19,299 nt of DNA from the NCBI GenBank assembly GCA_965215945.1, contig CBDCFC010000027.1, positions 1 through 19,299 on the forward strand, in the 5' to 3' direction. This stretch comes from JAHEKD01 sp965215945. Its GTDB lineage: Bacteria; Pseudomonadota; Gammaproteobacteria; Arenicellales; JAHEKD01. Of the stretch, positions 1-7,642 are shown piece by piece. The stretch's first letter is position 1, and the number at the start of each line of letters is the position of its first letter. Under the pieces are notes generated by a model. The model was not told the DNA's origin, ran no database searches, and saw nothing but the letters and a program-made list of their open reading frames with translations. The position numbers and the translations under genes are program-made.

Positions 1-142
1 TCAGAATGCTCATTAACTCTATGTAAACTGCGCTTTTTCGCTTGGTTTTGCCTCGTCTGAACTGTACTCGACTATTTGAGATAGACTCTAGTGATATTGT
101 AAGAGTGTGCTAATCTGCACTTAGTTAACATAACTGTTAGAT

Positions 143-691
143 ATGGTAGAACATCAGCTAGATCAAATTCTTGATCGTATTCAATCAAAAAACTTGCCGC
201 CGGTTCGTTTGTGGAATCCATCATTAACCGGTGAAATGGATATGCGTATTGCCGCTGATGGCAGTTGGTATTACCAAGGCTCAAAGATTGAGCGTCTATC
301 AATGGTGAAGTTGTTTTCAACCATCTTGAAAAAGCAGGCGGATGATTTTTTTCTGGTAACGCCGGTCGAGAAATACAAAATCAGTGTTGAGGACACACCG
401 TTTGTTGCGGTTGAAGTGGATAAGATAAATAGTGATCCCCAGGTGTTGCTATTTCGCACCAACGTTGATGATGAAGTCATTGCAGATGCTGACCATCAAC
501 TTAAGGTGAGTATTGATTCTGCAACTTCAGAACCGAGGCCTTACCTGCACATCAGAGATGATCTTTATGCATTGATTCATCGAAATGTGTTTTATCAATT
601 AGTCGAATGGGCACATCAGATAAATAAAAACGGAAGCAAATATTTGATAATTGAAAGCCAGGGACAACAATTCGAATTAGGAGAAATATGA
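143..691 (+). CDS. DUF1285 family protein
   Basis: This 182-residue soluble protein matches my recollection of the DUF1285 family (PF06938), which has no established enzymatic role. Family hallmarks are an N-terminal PPVRLWNP segment (about residues 19-26), DMRIAADGSWYYQGSKI (about 33-47), FFLVTPVEKYKI (about 69-80), PFVAVEVD, TNVDDEVIA and a C-terminal PYLHIRDDLYALIHRNVFYQLVEWA. There is no signal peptide or membrane segment. The ATG at 143 is the only plausible start, although its Shine-Dalgarno match is poor. Its stop overlaps the ATG of the downstream nucleotide cyclase gene by 4 bases (ATGA, 688-691), and AGGAGA at 679-684 lies just ahead of that start, so the two genes are probably co-translated. 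This suggests, but does not show, a link to nucleotide second-messenger signalling. The reading frame is intact, unlike the three genes that follow. Family assignment is confident; function is unknown. Confidence 0.85.
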   Translation: MVEHQLDQILDRIQSKNLPPVRLWNPSLTGEMDMRIAADGSWYYQGSKIERLSMVKLFSTILKKQADDFFLVTPVEKYKISVEDTPFVAVEVDKINSDPQVLLFRTNVDDEVIADADHQLKVSIDSATSEPRPYLHIRDDLYALIHRNVFYQLVEWAHQINKNGSKYLIIESQGQQFELGEI

Positions 692-1851
692 AAAAAGCCC
701 AATTCCTCGACTGGCTATTTTATCAGGGTAGATTCCACACAGGCTTTGGCCGGTTTCATGGATGCGTTGTGCACCCAATTAGTGGAATTTGGTATTCCGG
801 TTAAACGCGTCAGAATAAATTTTAGAACACTACACCCGCAAGTGGTCGCCTGGAGTGCGATCTGGGATCAGCAAAGCGGAGCTCAAGTTGAGGAAATTAG
901 TAAAGAAACCATAGCAACCGAGGATTATCTTGGCAGCCCAATTGAACATATCTACGAGCAGAAAACTCCTTTAGACAGCCTTTAACAGAACTGCCGGAAA
1001 GTGCTCACTCTATTTTGTTTCAACTTAAGGATCAGGGTTTAACAGATTATTTTGCCTGCCCTATTAAATTCAGCAATGATTTAAATTAATGCCTCAACTT
1101 ATGCCACCGATCATCCAAGCGGGTTTTCTCAAAATTGCCATTGATTTTTTAACAGACTCTCCGTTTTTGTTGCACCGTTTATTGAGACCTTGGCTACCCG
1201 ACGTCTTGCGAGAAACTTGCTGGAAAACTTATATTGGCCCGAGAACTGGGCGCCGGATTTTGGAAGGCCAGATTCAGCGAGGGCGACGGTGAGGAGATTA
1301 ACGCGGCCATCTGGTTTAGCGATTTTCGCAATTTCACTCAATATACCGAGACGCTTTCACTAGAACAAATGCTGGAAACGCTCAATCAATATTTTGAGAT
1401 TGTGCATGATAGCGTTGAAAAAAAACGGTGGAGAAATATTACGATTTATTGGTGATGCGATGTTAATTGTGTTTCCGGTCGATGAGTCACGAACCTTAGA
1501 GCGAGCCTGTAAAAATGCATTGGCCAGTGCCGTTGCAGCGCAGCAGCAAGTTAAGCAAATTAACCTTGAACGAGTAAAAGCATAATAAACCTAAAATAGA
1601 ATTCGGGGTTGGTTTGCATGAAGGCTGTGTTATGTATGGCAATGTCGGGCGCCCGCTCGTTTGGACTTCACGGTAATGGGAGTAGCGGTAAATCGAACCG
1701 CACGATTGGAAAGTCTGACAAAAGAACTGGATTGTCCGATATTAGTATCAGGAAATTTAATCTGCAAGTCGAAGAGATTGGTCAATTTAGAGGTGAATAT
1801 CCTGTAAAAGGTGTTAATCAAGCCCTGGATGTGTTTTCGGTACCTTTATAA
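688..1851 (+). pseudogene. class III adenylate/guanylate cyclase, multiply frameshifted
   Basis: Read across frames, this region encodes one protein: an N-terminal sensor-like domain (AQFLDWLFYQGRF, ALAGFMDALCTQLVEFGIPV, RTLHPQVV, DYFACPIKFS, YATDHPSGFSQ) followed by a class III nucleotide cyclase catalytic domain. Catalytic-domain segments are TYIGPRTGRRILEGQIQRG, AAIWFSDFRNFT (first metal Asp), NGGEILRFIGDAMLIVFP (second metal Asp), GVGLHEGCVMYGNVG, AVNRTARLE (Asn and Arg of the transition-state site) and a C-terminal YPVKGVNQALDVF. The cyclase would form cAMP or cGMP from ATP or GTP. About 11 single-base indels interrupt the frame, near 738, 972, 1085, 1132, 1150, 1226, 1280, 1425, 1577, 1648 and 1755, many in runs of A, T or G. 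Motifs between the shifts are well kept, so this is either a very recent pseudogene or a poorly sequenced intact gene. The start overlaps the DUF1285 stop (ATGA) behind a strong AGGAGA site. Confidence 0.85.
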
Positions 1852-1994
1852 ATTAGTTATTAAAAACAATATGTTGTGTTATTTATTTAATGTAAATAAT
1901 TGATAATTAGCCTGTGTTCAGTTTTTATGTGATACACTCGCTGCGCCGGTTCTGACAGGGGTTGGCAGTTTTATTAATTTTTTGAGGAATAAAA

Positions 1995-2651
1995 ATGGTT
2001 GATGCAGTAGATGCAATTAAAATTCTCGGCGGTTTGCTGGGTAAACAGGGCGGGTCTTCCAGAGCTGGCGGCGACATTCTTGGTAATATTCTTAAAGGTG
2101 CTTTAAGTGGTGGCGGTGGCAGCGCTGGACGAGGTGGTAATGATCTGGCTTGGTGGTTTGCTAGGCATGGCAATGAAACAATTTACTCAAAAAGCACCAC
2201 AACAAACCCAAACTACACAAACCCCCGGTGGGGGCGGTTTTTTTAAGCCGGATTTTGGCCAAGTTGAACCTGAGCCTCAGATCCAGCGTCAACAAGCCAA
2301 TGAACAAGCCGTTGTTTTAATCCGGGCAATGATTAATGCGGCCAAGTCTGATGGCAAGGTCGATAGGGAAGAAGGTGAGAAAATCATCAAGCAACTGGGT
2401 GATGTAAGTCAGGCAGAAATGGATTTTGTCCGTAATGAAATAGCTCAACCATTAGACGTACATCAGTTTGCCCATAGTGTGCCTAAGGGATTAGAACAAA
2501 ATGTTTACGCGTTATCGCTTATTTCTATAGATCTTGATACCAAACAAGGAAGCAAGATATTTGCACGAGCTGGCTCAGTGTATGAATCTTTCACCGCAAG
2601 TGTGTAATCAAATTCACGACAAAGTCCGGAGCACCAAAGATTTATAGCTAG
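1995..2651 (+). pseudogene. DUF533 / TerB-like protein, frameshifted
   Basis: The composite protein has an N-terminal VDAVDAIKILGGLLGKQGG, a glycine-rich hydrophobic stretch (GGNDLLGGLLGMAMKQF), a Gln/Thr/Pro-rich linker, and a C-terminal helical domain with ANEQAVVLIRAMINAAKSDGKVDREEGEKIIKQLG, typical of DUF533 (E. coli YebE-like, related to the TerB fold). The ATG at 1995 follows a strong TGAGGA site at 1982-1987. Three single-base shifts interrupt it. An extra G near 2148 restores DLLGGLLGM. An extra G near 2548 restores EARYLHELAQCMNLSPQVCNQIHDK. A possible extra C near 2627 gives VGAPKIYS and a stop at 2649-2651; without that last correction the frame stops at 2645-2647. Function is unknown; family members are probably inner-membrane associated. 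Whether the shifts are biological is doubtful, because the upstream and downstream genes show the same defect. Confidence 0.78.
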
Positions 2652-2660
2652 ATAGCTATA
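2643..2660. repeat. perfect dyad at the DUF533 stop
   Basis: TATAGCTA-GA-TAGCTATA is a perfect 8-base inverted repeat with a 2-base centre. It covers the likely stop codon of the DUF533 gene and precedes the terminator hairpin at 2674. The tight centre fits a DNA-level palindrome better than an RNA hairpin. Its role is unknown. Confidence 0.5.
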
Positions 2661-2673
2661 TAGTTAGCTTAAC

Positions 2674-2708
2674 AAGGGACGTTGGCCTAGGTAACGTCCC
2701 TTTATTTA
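2674..2708 (+). terminator. Rho-independent terminator after DUF533
   Basis: A perfect 10-base stem, AAGGGACGTT (2674-2683) with AACGTCCCTT (2693-2702), has a 9-base loop and is followed by a T-rich TTATTTAT. It sits just after the DUF533 stop and between convergent genes, and should end transcription from the plus strand. Confidence 0.8.
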
Positions 2709-2714
2709 TAGTTC

Positions 2715-2759
2715 GGTTTATCCCGGGTTGTACCCGGGTTTATCCAGGTTTTACCTGGA
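2715..2759. repeat. tandem pair of short hairpins at the 3' end of the HIT gene
   Basis: Two adjacent perfect 7-base hairpins with 3-base loops are seen: CCCGGGT-TGT-ACCCGGG (2722-2738) and TCCAGGT-TTT-ACCTGGA (2743-2759). Both are preceded by the same 9-mer GGTTTATCC (2715-2723 and 2737-2745), giving a 22-base period. The arms differ between copies yet each remains self-complementary. The second hairpin covers the HIT stop codon (2751-2753). It may act in transcript ending or 3'-end protection of the minus-strand gene. Confidence 0.6.
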
Positions 2760-3097
2760 CAACATACGGCCTAATGGTCGTCCACCAAATAAATGCATAT
2801 GTAAGTGCATCACTTCCTGGTGACCGTGTTCACCGCAATTTACCAATAAACGGTAGCCGTCTTTTGCAATGCCTTCATCTTCCGCTATTTTCGGGCGACG
2901 GTGAATAATCGGCCCAGAGCGACTTCATCATCTGCTTCGACATCGGCGGCAGTTGGAATAAGCTTGTTTGGGATAATTAAAACGTGAGTTGGTGCTTGCG
3001 GATTGATGTCACGAAAAGCCGTGACCAGATCGTCCTGATAGACAATATCTGCGGGAATCTCTTTGCGAATTATCTTGCTGAATATGGTTTGTTCCAT
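2751..3097 (-). pseudogene. HIT-family (HINT-like) nucleotide-binding hydrolase with one frameshift
   Basis: The N-terminal part, MEQTIFSKIIRKEIPADIVYQDD, followed by FRDINPQAPTHVLIIPNK, is typical of the HINT branch of the HIT superfamily, which hydrolyses purine nucleotide phosphoramidates. The frame stops after LGRLFTVARK (2885). In the next frame the protein continues as IAEDEGIAKDGYRLLVNCGEHGHQEVMHLHMHLFGGRPLGRMLSR to a stop at 2751-2753. This includes the catalytic histidine triad HLHMHLF (about 2788-2810). One A missing from the A run opposite 2888-2891 explains the break. The full product would be about 115 residues, normal for HINT proteins. All catalytic residues are retained, so a functional gene with a sequence error is as likely as a pseudogene. 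The gene converges on DUF533 and diverges from the reductase gene at 3197. Confidence 0.85.
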
Positions 3098-3196
3098 AGC
3101 CTGTTTTCTCTTGAATCTTAAAAATTTACTTCATTTATCTTATTCTATGTTAAAAACATAATCTAATAACCAATTTTCTGACGAGGAGACGTTTTC

Positions 3197-4183
3197 ATGG
3201 CGTTCAAAGCATACCGAATTAATAAAACTGACCAGGGTATTGAGGCCGATTTCACACAAATGGAAATCGACGAGTTGACGGAAGGTGATGTAGTTATTCA
3301 GGTTCAGTATTCCGGTATTAATTACAAAGATGCGTTGGCTGCAACCGGCACGGCTCCTATTCTGCGTACCTATCCCCTAAATGGTGGTGTCGATTTAGCC
3401 GGTGTGGTTGCGCAATCTTCACACCAGGATTACAAAGAAGGTGACATAGTTTTGGTCAATGGCCAAGGCTTGTCGGAAACAGCTGACGGCGGCTATGCTG
3501 AGTATGCACGGGTTAATGGCAAAGATATTATTCAGATTCCCCAGGGCATGGATGCTTATAGCGTGATGGCTGTAGGCACTGCCGGCTTTACGACTGCATT
3601 GGCTTATGAGCGAATGGAAAAAATGGGGCAAACTCCTGACATGGGGCCAATTGTTGTGACGGGAGCGACTGGTGGCGTGGGTTCTTTCGCGATTGATTTA
3701 TTTGCCTCCAAGGGATTTGAAGTTGCTGCTGTTACCGGAAAAATGGATCAACACAATTATTTGAAATCTTTGGGTGCATCTTCTTTTTTAGGTCGTGATG
3801 ATACGCAACCGGAGAAAGCACCTTTAGGCAAAGCACAGTGGGGCGGGGCGGTTGATTCTGTTGGCGGAGATACATTGACCTGGTTAACCCAAACAACCCG
3901 ACCCTGGGGCAATATTGCTTCCATTGGTTTGGCGAGCAGCTTTAAATTGAACACCACCGTTATGCCCTTTATTCTTCGCGGTGTATCATTATTGGGCATT
4001 AACTCGATTGAAATGTCGCAACAATGGCGACAGCAGGTCTGGGATCGAATCGGTAGAGATTTGAAGTTTCATCACTTGGATCAAATCGTGCAAAAGACGA
4101 TCGAATTCGATCAATTGCCTGATGCATTTGATGCCTTTATTAAAAGTCAGGTAACAGGTAGGGTTGTGGTTAAAATTGCTTGA
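3197..4183 (+). CDS. acuI: acrylyl-CoA reductase (AcuI/YhdH family), MDR superfamily
   Basis: This is a 328-residue medium-chain dehydrogenase/reductase of the YhdH/YhfP quinone-oxidoreductase-like group. AcuI members reduce acrylyl-CoA to propionyl-CoA with NADPH. It shows the family N-terminus MAFKAYRI, SGINYKDALAATG (about 39-51), GGVDLAGVV (about 63-71), the dinucleotide-binding loop TGATGGVG (155-162) and the C-terminal TGRVVVKIA. There are no structural zinc cysteines, as expected for this zinc-free group. The ATG at 3197 has a good AGGAG site (3184-3188, spacing 8). It is transcribed divergently from the HIT gene, with a small ATGTT-AAA-AACAT dyad (3147-3159) in the shared upstream region. 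AcuI often accompanies dimethylsulfoniopropionate or acrylate metabolism, but no such partners (acuR, dddL, dddD) lie here. The enzyme may instead protect against acrylyl-CoA or act on another enoyl-CoA. Family is certain; the exact substrate is less so. Confidence 0.85.
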   Translation: MAFKAYRINKTDQGIEADFTQMEIDELTEGDVVIQVQYSGINYKDALAATGTAPILRTYPLNGGVDLAGVVAQSSHQDYKEGDIVLVNGQGLSETADGGYAEYARVNGKDIIQIPQGMDAYSVMAVGTAGFTTALAYERMEKMGQTPDMGPIVVTGATGGVGSFAIDLFASKGFEVAAVTGKMDQHNYLKSLGASSFLGRDDTQPEKAPLGKAQWGGAVDSVGGDTLTWLTQTTRPWGNIASIGLASSFKLNTTVMPFILRGVSLLGINSIEMSQQWRQQVWDRIGRDLKFHHLDQIVQKTIEFDQLPDAFDAFIKSQVTGRVVVKIA

Positions 4184-4190
4184 TCTTAAT

Positions 4191-4274
4191 GTGTCGGAAT
4201 ATATTGAATATTTGAAAGAGCACAATTCATTCGGTGACATTGAAATACGCCGAATGTTTGGTAGGCCAAGCTGA
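4191..4274 (+). pseudogene. remnant of TfoX N-terminal domain gene
   Basis: A 27-codon frame beginning with GTG reads (M)SEYIEYLKEHNSFGDIEIRRMFGRPS and stops at 4272-4274. The segment matches the start of the TfoX N-terminal domain, whose members typically open with a SEFVEYL-like helix and an IxxRRMFGG motif. An intact domain needs about 90 residues, but only about 24 recognisable ones remain, and no continuation is visible in any frame before the next gene starts at 4294. It sits 7 bases after the reductase stop. I read it as a relic left by a deletion that brought the hydroxyacid oxidase gene up to this point. Expression as a mini-protein cannot be excluded. Confidence 0.6.
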
Positions 4275-4293
4275 AAAAACACAGGGTCACCGA

Positions 4294-5448
4294 ATGGGTT
4301 TGAATAATTGCCATAATTTCCAGGATTTTCGTAAACTCGCCAGGCGCCGTTTGCCTGGATCAATCTTTCACTACATCGACGGAGCGGCTGACGATGAGCT
4401 CACCTATAGACGTAATACTGCGGCGTATAACGACGTTGATCTTGTGCCTAATGTGTTGGCCGGTGTTGAGAAAGTTGATATGAGTGTGGAGGTCATGGGT
4501 CAGACCCTGGCGATGCCGGTATATTGCGCACCAACGGCACTGCAACGACTGTTCCACCACGAAGGCGAACGGGCTGTCGCCAGGGCTGCAACCAAATATG
4601 GAACGATGTTTGGTGTTTCTTCGCTGGCTACTGTCACTGTTGAGGAGATCGCTGCAATCGCGGATACTCCCAAAATGTTCCAATTCTACTTTCACAAGGA
4701 TCGCGGACTTAATGATGCGCTACTGGAACGAGCTAAAGCGGCCGGCTATGAAATCATGGCATTGACAGTCGATACAATTACCGGCGGTAATCGCGAGAGG
4801 GATCTTCGCACCGGCTTTACATCGCCACCAAAACTGACAATGGCTTCCCTGCTGAGTTTTGCAACACACCCAATGTGGACATGGAATTTTCTAACTAGGC
4901 AAAAATTCGATATGCCGCACTTATCCGGTTACGTCAGCGAGGGCACAAGTCTTGCTGTGTCGGTGGGTGAATACTTTTCTTCCATGCTGGATCAGTCGAT
5001 GAACTGGAAGGATGCCAAAGAGCTTTGTAAAAAATGGGACGGGCAGTTCGCACTAAAGGGTATCATGAGCGTCGAGGATGCTAGGCGTGCCGTTGATATC
5101 GGCTGTACCGGTATCATGGTGTCCAACCACGGTGGGCGTCAGCTCGATGGTTCCCGCGCGCCCTTTGATCAACTGGCCGAAATCTGTGATGCTGTCGGCG
5201 ACAAGCTTGATGTGGTTTGCGAAGGTGGTATTCAACGCGGCACGCATATCCTTAAAGCGTTGTCGGTTGGTGCCAAAGCCTGTTCTGGCGGACGGCTTTA
5301 CCTTTACGCACTGGCGGCGGCTGGTCAGGCGGGGGTGGAAAAAGCATTGGGCAATCTTAAAACCGAGATCGAGCGCGATATGAAACTCATGGGCATTAAT
5401 CGACTCGATCAACTCAGCCGTGCCAATTTGCGCTGGCGTAATCCTTAA
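4294..5448 (+). CDS. FMN-dependent alpha-hydroxy-acid oxidase/dehydrogenase
   Basis: This 384-residue TIM-barrel flavoprotein belongs to the L-lactate dehydrogenase / glycolate oxidase family, oxidising an L-2-hydroxy acid to the 2-oxo acid. The family signature SNHGGRQ gives the catalytic His279 and Arg282. Other features are FHYIDGAADDE (Tyr27, substrate contact), APTALQRLFHHEGE (about 79-91), FQFYFHKDR (Tyr132), the LTVDT strand, Lys255 in ALKGI, and the FMN phosphate region EGGIQRGTHILKALSVGAKACSGGR. Position 310 is Glu where an Asp is common, and CSGGRLYLYALAAAG differs from the more usual LIGRPYLYGLA, so this is a sub-branch rather than a textbook LldD. I chose the ATG at 4294, which gives the usual MxxNxxDFRxLARRRLP-type start; a GTG at 4234 would add 20 unmatched residues overlapping the tfoX relic. 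The substrate (lactate, glycolate, mandelate or other) cannot be told from sequence. Confidence 0.87.
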   Translation: MGLNNCHNFQDFRKLARRRLPGSIFHYIDGAADDELTYRRNTAAYNDVDLVPNVLAGVEKVDMSVEVMGQTLAMPVYCAPTALQRLFHHEGERAVARAATKYGTMFGVSSLATVTVEEIAAIADTPKMFQFYFHKDRGLNDALLERAKAAGYEIMALTVDTITGGNRERDLRTGFTSPPKLTMASLLSFATHPMWTWNFLTRQKFDMPHLSGYVSEGTSLAVSVGEYFSSMLDQSMNWKDAKELCKKWDGQFALKGIMSVEDARRAVDIGCTGIMVSNHGGRQLDGSRAPFDQLAEICDAVGDKLDVVCEGGIQRGTHILKALSVGAKACSGGRLYLYALAAAGQAGVEKALGNLKTEIERDMKLMGINRLDQLSRANLRWRNP

Positions 5449-5484
5449 ATGTGATCCATTTACCACCACGGGAAAATATACACT

Positions 5485-5571
5485 GAAGTTAATCACTGAA
5501 CTTCGAAATATAGTCGGGTGTCGTTATGTCATCGCTGCTATGCACGCTATAGAGCGATTCTCTGTCGACAG
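5485..5571. other. convergent intergenic region with small dyads
   Basis: Between the hydroxyacid oxidase gene and trpA there are a 6-base inverted repeat GAAGTT/AACTTC (5485-5504), a 4-base hairpin CGCT-ATAG-AGCG (5545-5556) and the perfect palindrome CTGTCGACAG (5562-5571). None is followed by a strong T tract, so a terminator call is not justified. Confidence 0.3.
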
Positions 5572-5583
5572 CATCTGAAATTT

Positions 5584-6387
5584 TTACAATTTACTCGCTA
5601 ATTCCTTGACCTTTTGTTCGACTAAATCAACCAAAGTCTGTCTGTCTGTGTCCTGATTGGCCTCAATGATCTGTACAATCGCTGAACCAACGACCGCCGC
5701 ATCGGCATGCTGAGTCATGGCTTTTACATCACGACCTGTTTTGATGCCAAAACCGACCGCAACGGGCAGATCAGTACTTTGTTTAATAAATGTTACACGT
5801 TGCTTAATCGTTTCTTCTTTTGCACTGTCTGTGCCCGTGATCCCGGCAATTGAAACATAATACAAAAACCCACTGCTTTTTTCGAGCAGAGTTTCAAGCC
5901 GGCGTTGATCTGTAGTAGGTGTGATTAAGTGAATCAAATCTATATTGGCAGCTTTGGCCGGTTGATAAAGCTCATCGTTTTCTTCAGGTGGTAAATCAAC
6001 AATGATTAAACCATCAACGCCGGCATGCTTGCAATCATCAATAAATTTATCGACACCATAACGATAGACTGGATTGTAATAGCCCATCAGAATTATTGGC
6101 GTATCGTCATTCGATTGGCGGAAATCCGTGACCATTTCTAAAATACCGGCTAAGGTCATGCCTGATTCAATCGCCCTTAAGCTTGATAATTGAATAGCGG
6201 GTCCATCAGCAACGGGATCGGAAAATGGCATGCCAAGTTCAATAATATCTGCCCCGGCTGGGCTGAGTGAATGTAAAATGGCCTTAGAAGTTTTGGGATT
6301 TGGATCACCAGCGGTAATAAATGTGATTAAACCACCCCGGTTTTGTGATTTGAGTTGGGCAAATTTTTGATTTAAGCGTTGACTCAT
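5584..6387 (-). CDS. trpA: tryptophan synthase alpha subunit
   Basis: This 267-residue protein is the normal length for TrpA, which cleaves indole-3-glycerol phosphate to indole and glyceraldehyde 3-phosphate and channels indole to TrpB. The catalytic residues are visible: Glu50 in DIIELGMPFSDP and Asp61 in VADGPAIQ. Also present are GGLITFITAGDP near the N-terminus, GVDGLIIVDLPPEE, the loop region YYVSIAGITGT and the phosphate-binding VAVGFGIKTGRDV and AAVVGSAIV. Its ATG overlaps the trpB stop by 4 bases (ATGA, 6384-6387), so translation is coupled and the subunits can be made in equal amounts. It is the last gene of this minus-strand unit. No clear terminator is seen downstream. Confidence 0.97.
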   Translation of the reverse strand: MSQRLNQKFAQLKSQNRGGLITFITAGDPNPKTSKAILHSLSPAGADIIELGMPFSDPVADGPAIQLSSLRAIESGMTLAGILEMVTDFRQSNDDTPIILMGYYNPVYRYGVDKFIDDCKHAGVDGLIIVDLPPEENDELYQPAKAANIDLIHLITPTTDQRRLETLLEKSSGFLYYVSIAGITGTDSAKEETIKQRVTFIKQSTDLPVAVGFGIKTGRDVKAMTQHADAAVVGSAIVQIIEANQDTDRQTLVDLVEQKVKELASKL

Positions 6388-7592
6388 AGTTCCACCCCCA
6401 ATGCTTTGGCGACAGTGAAAACATCTTTATCGCCGCGCCCGCACATGTTCATCACTATAATTTCATCCTTATCACATTCGCTCGCCAGTTTGCTGACGAA
6501 TGACAACGCATGTGCTGGCTCTAACGCCGGAAGAATACCTTCCATTTTTGAGCAAGTCTGAAACGCTTCCAGTGCTTCATCATCAGTTACGCCGACATAT
6601 TTAACTCTACCAATATCATTTAAAAACGAATGTTCAGGACCGATACCTGGATAATCAAGGCCGGCAGAAATTGAGTGCGCATCGATGATTTGTCCATCAT
6701 CAGTTTGTAATAAATAAGTTCTGTTGCCGTGCAATACACCAGGCTCACCGCCATTTAATGATGCAGCATGTTTGTCCGTTTCAATACCCAGGCCTGCTGC
6801 TTCCACACCATACATGGCAACGCTTTGATCTTCTAAAAATGGATGGAACAGACCAATTGCGTTTGAGCCGCCGCCTATACAAGCAACTAGTTTATCCGGC
6901 AGTCGACCTTCAGCTTCCATTATCTGTTGTCGGACTTCACGACCGATAATCGACTGGAAATCCCTGACCATGGCAGGATAGGGGTGTGGTCCGGCAGCCG
7001 TACCTATAATATAAAAAGTATCCTCTACATTTTTAACCCAATCACGCAATGCCTCGTTCATCGCGTCTTTTAACGTGCCGGTGCCGCTAGTAACCGGCAC
7101 GACTTCAGCGCCCAATAGTTTCATACGAAAAACATTCGGTGCCTGGCGTTCAATATCCGTTTCACCCATATAAACAACGCAGGGTAGATCAAACAACGCA
7201 CATACCGTTGCAGTTGCAACGCCATGCTGACCGGCCCCTGTTTCTGCAATAATGCGAGTTTTGCCCATTTGCTTGGCCAATAAAATTTGTCCAAGTGTGT
7301 TATTGATTTTATGAGCACCGGTGTGATTCAATTCATCACGTTTAAAATAAACTTTGGCACCACCAAGATGTTCGGTTAAGCGTTTGGCAAAATATAGCGG
7401 CGATGGGCGGCCAATATAATGTTTGGCGTAATAATCGAAGTCTTGTTGAAATTGAGGATCGTCTTGTGCTTTGTCGTAAGCTTTTTCGACTTCCAAAATT
7501 AATGGCATCAGCGTTTCGGCGACATAACGACCGCCATAGATGCCAAAGTGTCCCTGACTATCGGGCCCTTGGTATTGCATAGATTCGTTCAT
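6384..7592 (-). CDS. trpB: tryptophan synthase beta subunit
   Basis: This is a TrpB1-type subunit of 402 residues from the chosen start. TrpB is PLP-dependent and condenses indole with serine. Evidence is the N-terminal GHFGIYGGRYVAETLMP, the PLP lysine in HTGAHKINNTLGQ (Lys95), the AETGAGQHG segment, the phosphate-binding GGGSNAIGLFHPF, and the C-terminal HALSFVSKL and MCGRGDKDV. I chose the ATG at 7590-7592 because TTAGGT lies at a suitable distance upstream. A TTG at 7614-7616 would add 8 residues (MNKYLGKT) that are not part of the usual protein. It overlaps trpA by 4 bases. trpF lies about 10 kb away on the other strand, and no trpE, trpG, trpD or trpC is in the window. Confidence 0.97.
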   Translation of the reverse strand: MNESMQYQGPDSQGHFGIYGGRYVAETLMPLILEVEKAYDKAQDDPQFQQDFDYYAKHYIGRPSPLYFAKRLTEHLGGAKVYFKRDELNHTGAHKINNTLGQILLAKQMGKTRIIAETGAGQHGVATATVCALFDLPCVVYMGETDIERQAPNVFRMKLLGAEVVPVTSGTGTLKDAMNEALRDWVKNVEDTFYIIGTAAGPHPYPAMVRDFQSIIGREVRQQIMEAEGRLPDKLVACIGGGSNAIGLFHPFLEDQSVAMYGVEAAGLGIETDKHAASLNGGEPGVLHGNRTYLLQTDDGQIIDAHSISAGLDYPGIGPEHSFLNDIGRVKYVGVTDDEALEAFQTCSKMEGILPALEPAHALSFVSKLASECDKDEIIVMNMCGRGDKDVFTVAKALGVEL

Positions 7593-7642
7593 GGTTTTAC
7601 CTAAATATTTGTTCAAATGAAGGGTGCTTATCAGCCCCAGTT

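Noticed and set aside
1609..1851. Separate 80-residue gene
   Set aside because: Only its C-terminal part matches a protein, as the end of the nucleotide cyclase; the beginning is out of frame relative to the cyclase motifs.
4234..4293. GTG start giving the hydroxyacid oxidase 20 extra residues
   Set aside because: The added residues do not resemble the family N-terminus and overlap the tfoX relic in another frame; the ATG at 4294 gives the usual start.
7593..7616. TTG start extending TrpB by 8 residues
   Set aside because: It is a rare start without a good ribosome-binding site, whereas the ATG at 7590-7592 has TTAGGT at a suitable spacing.
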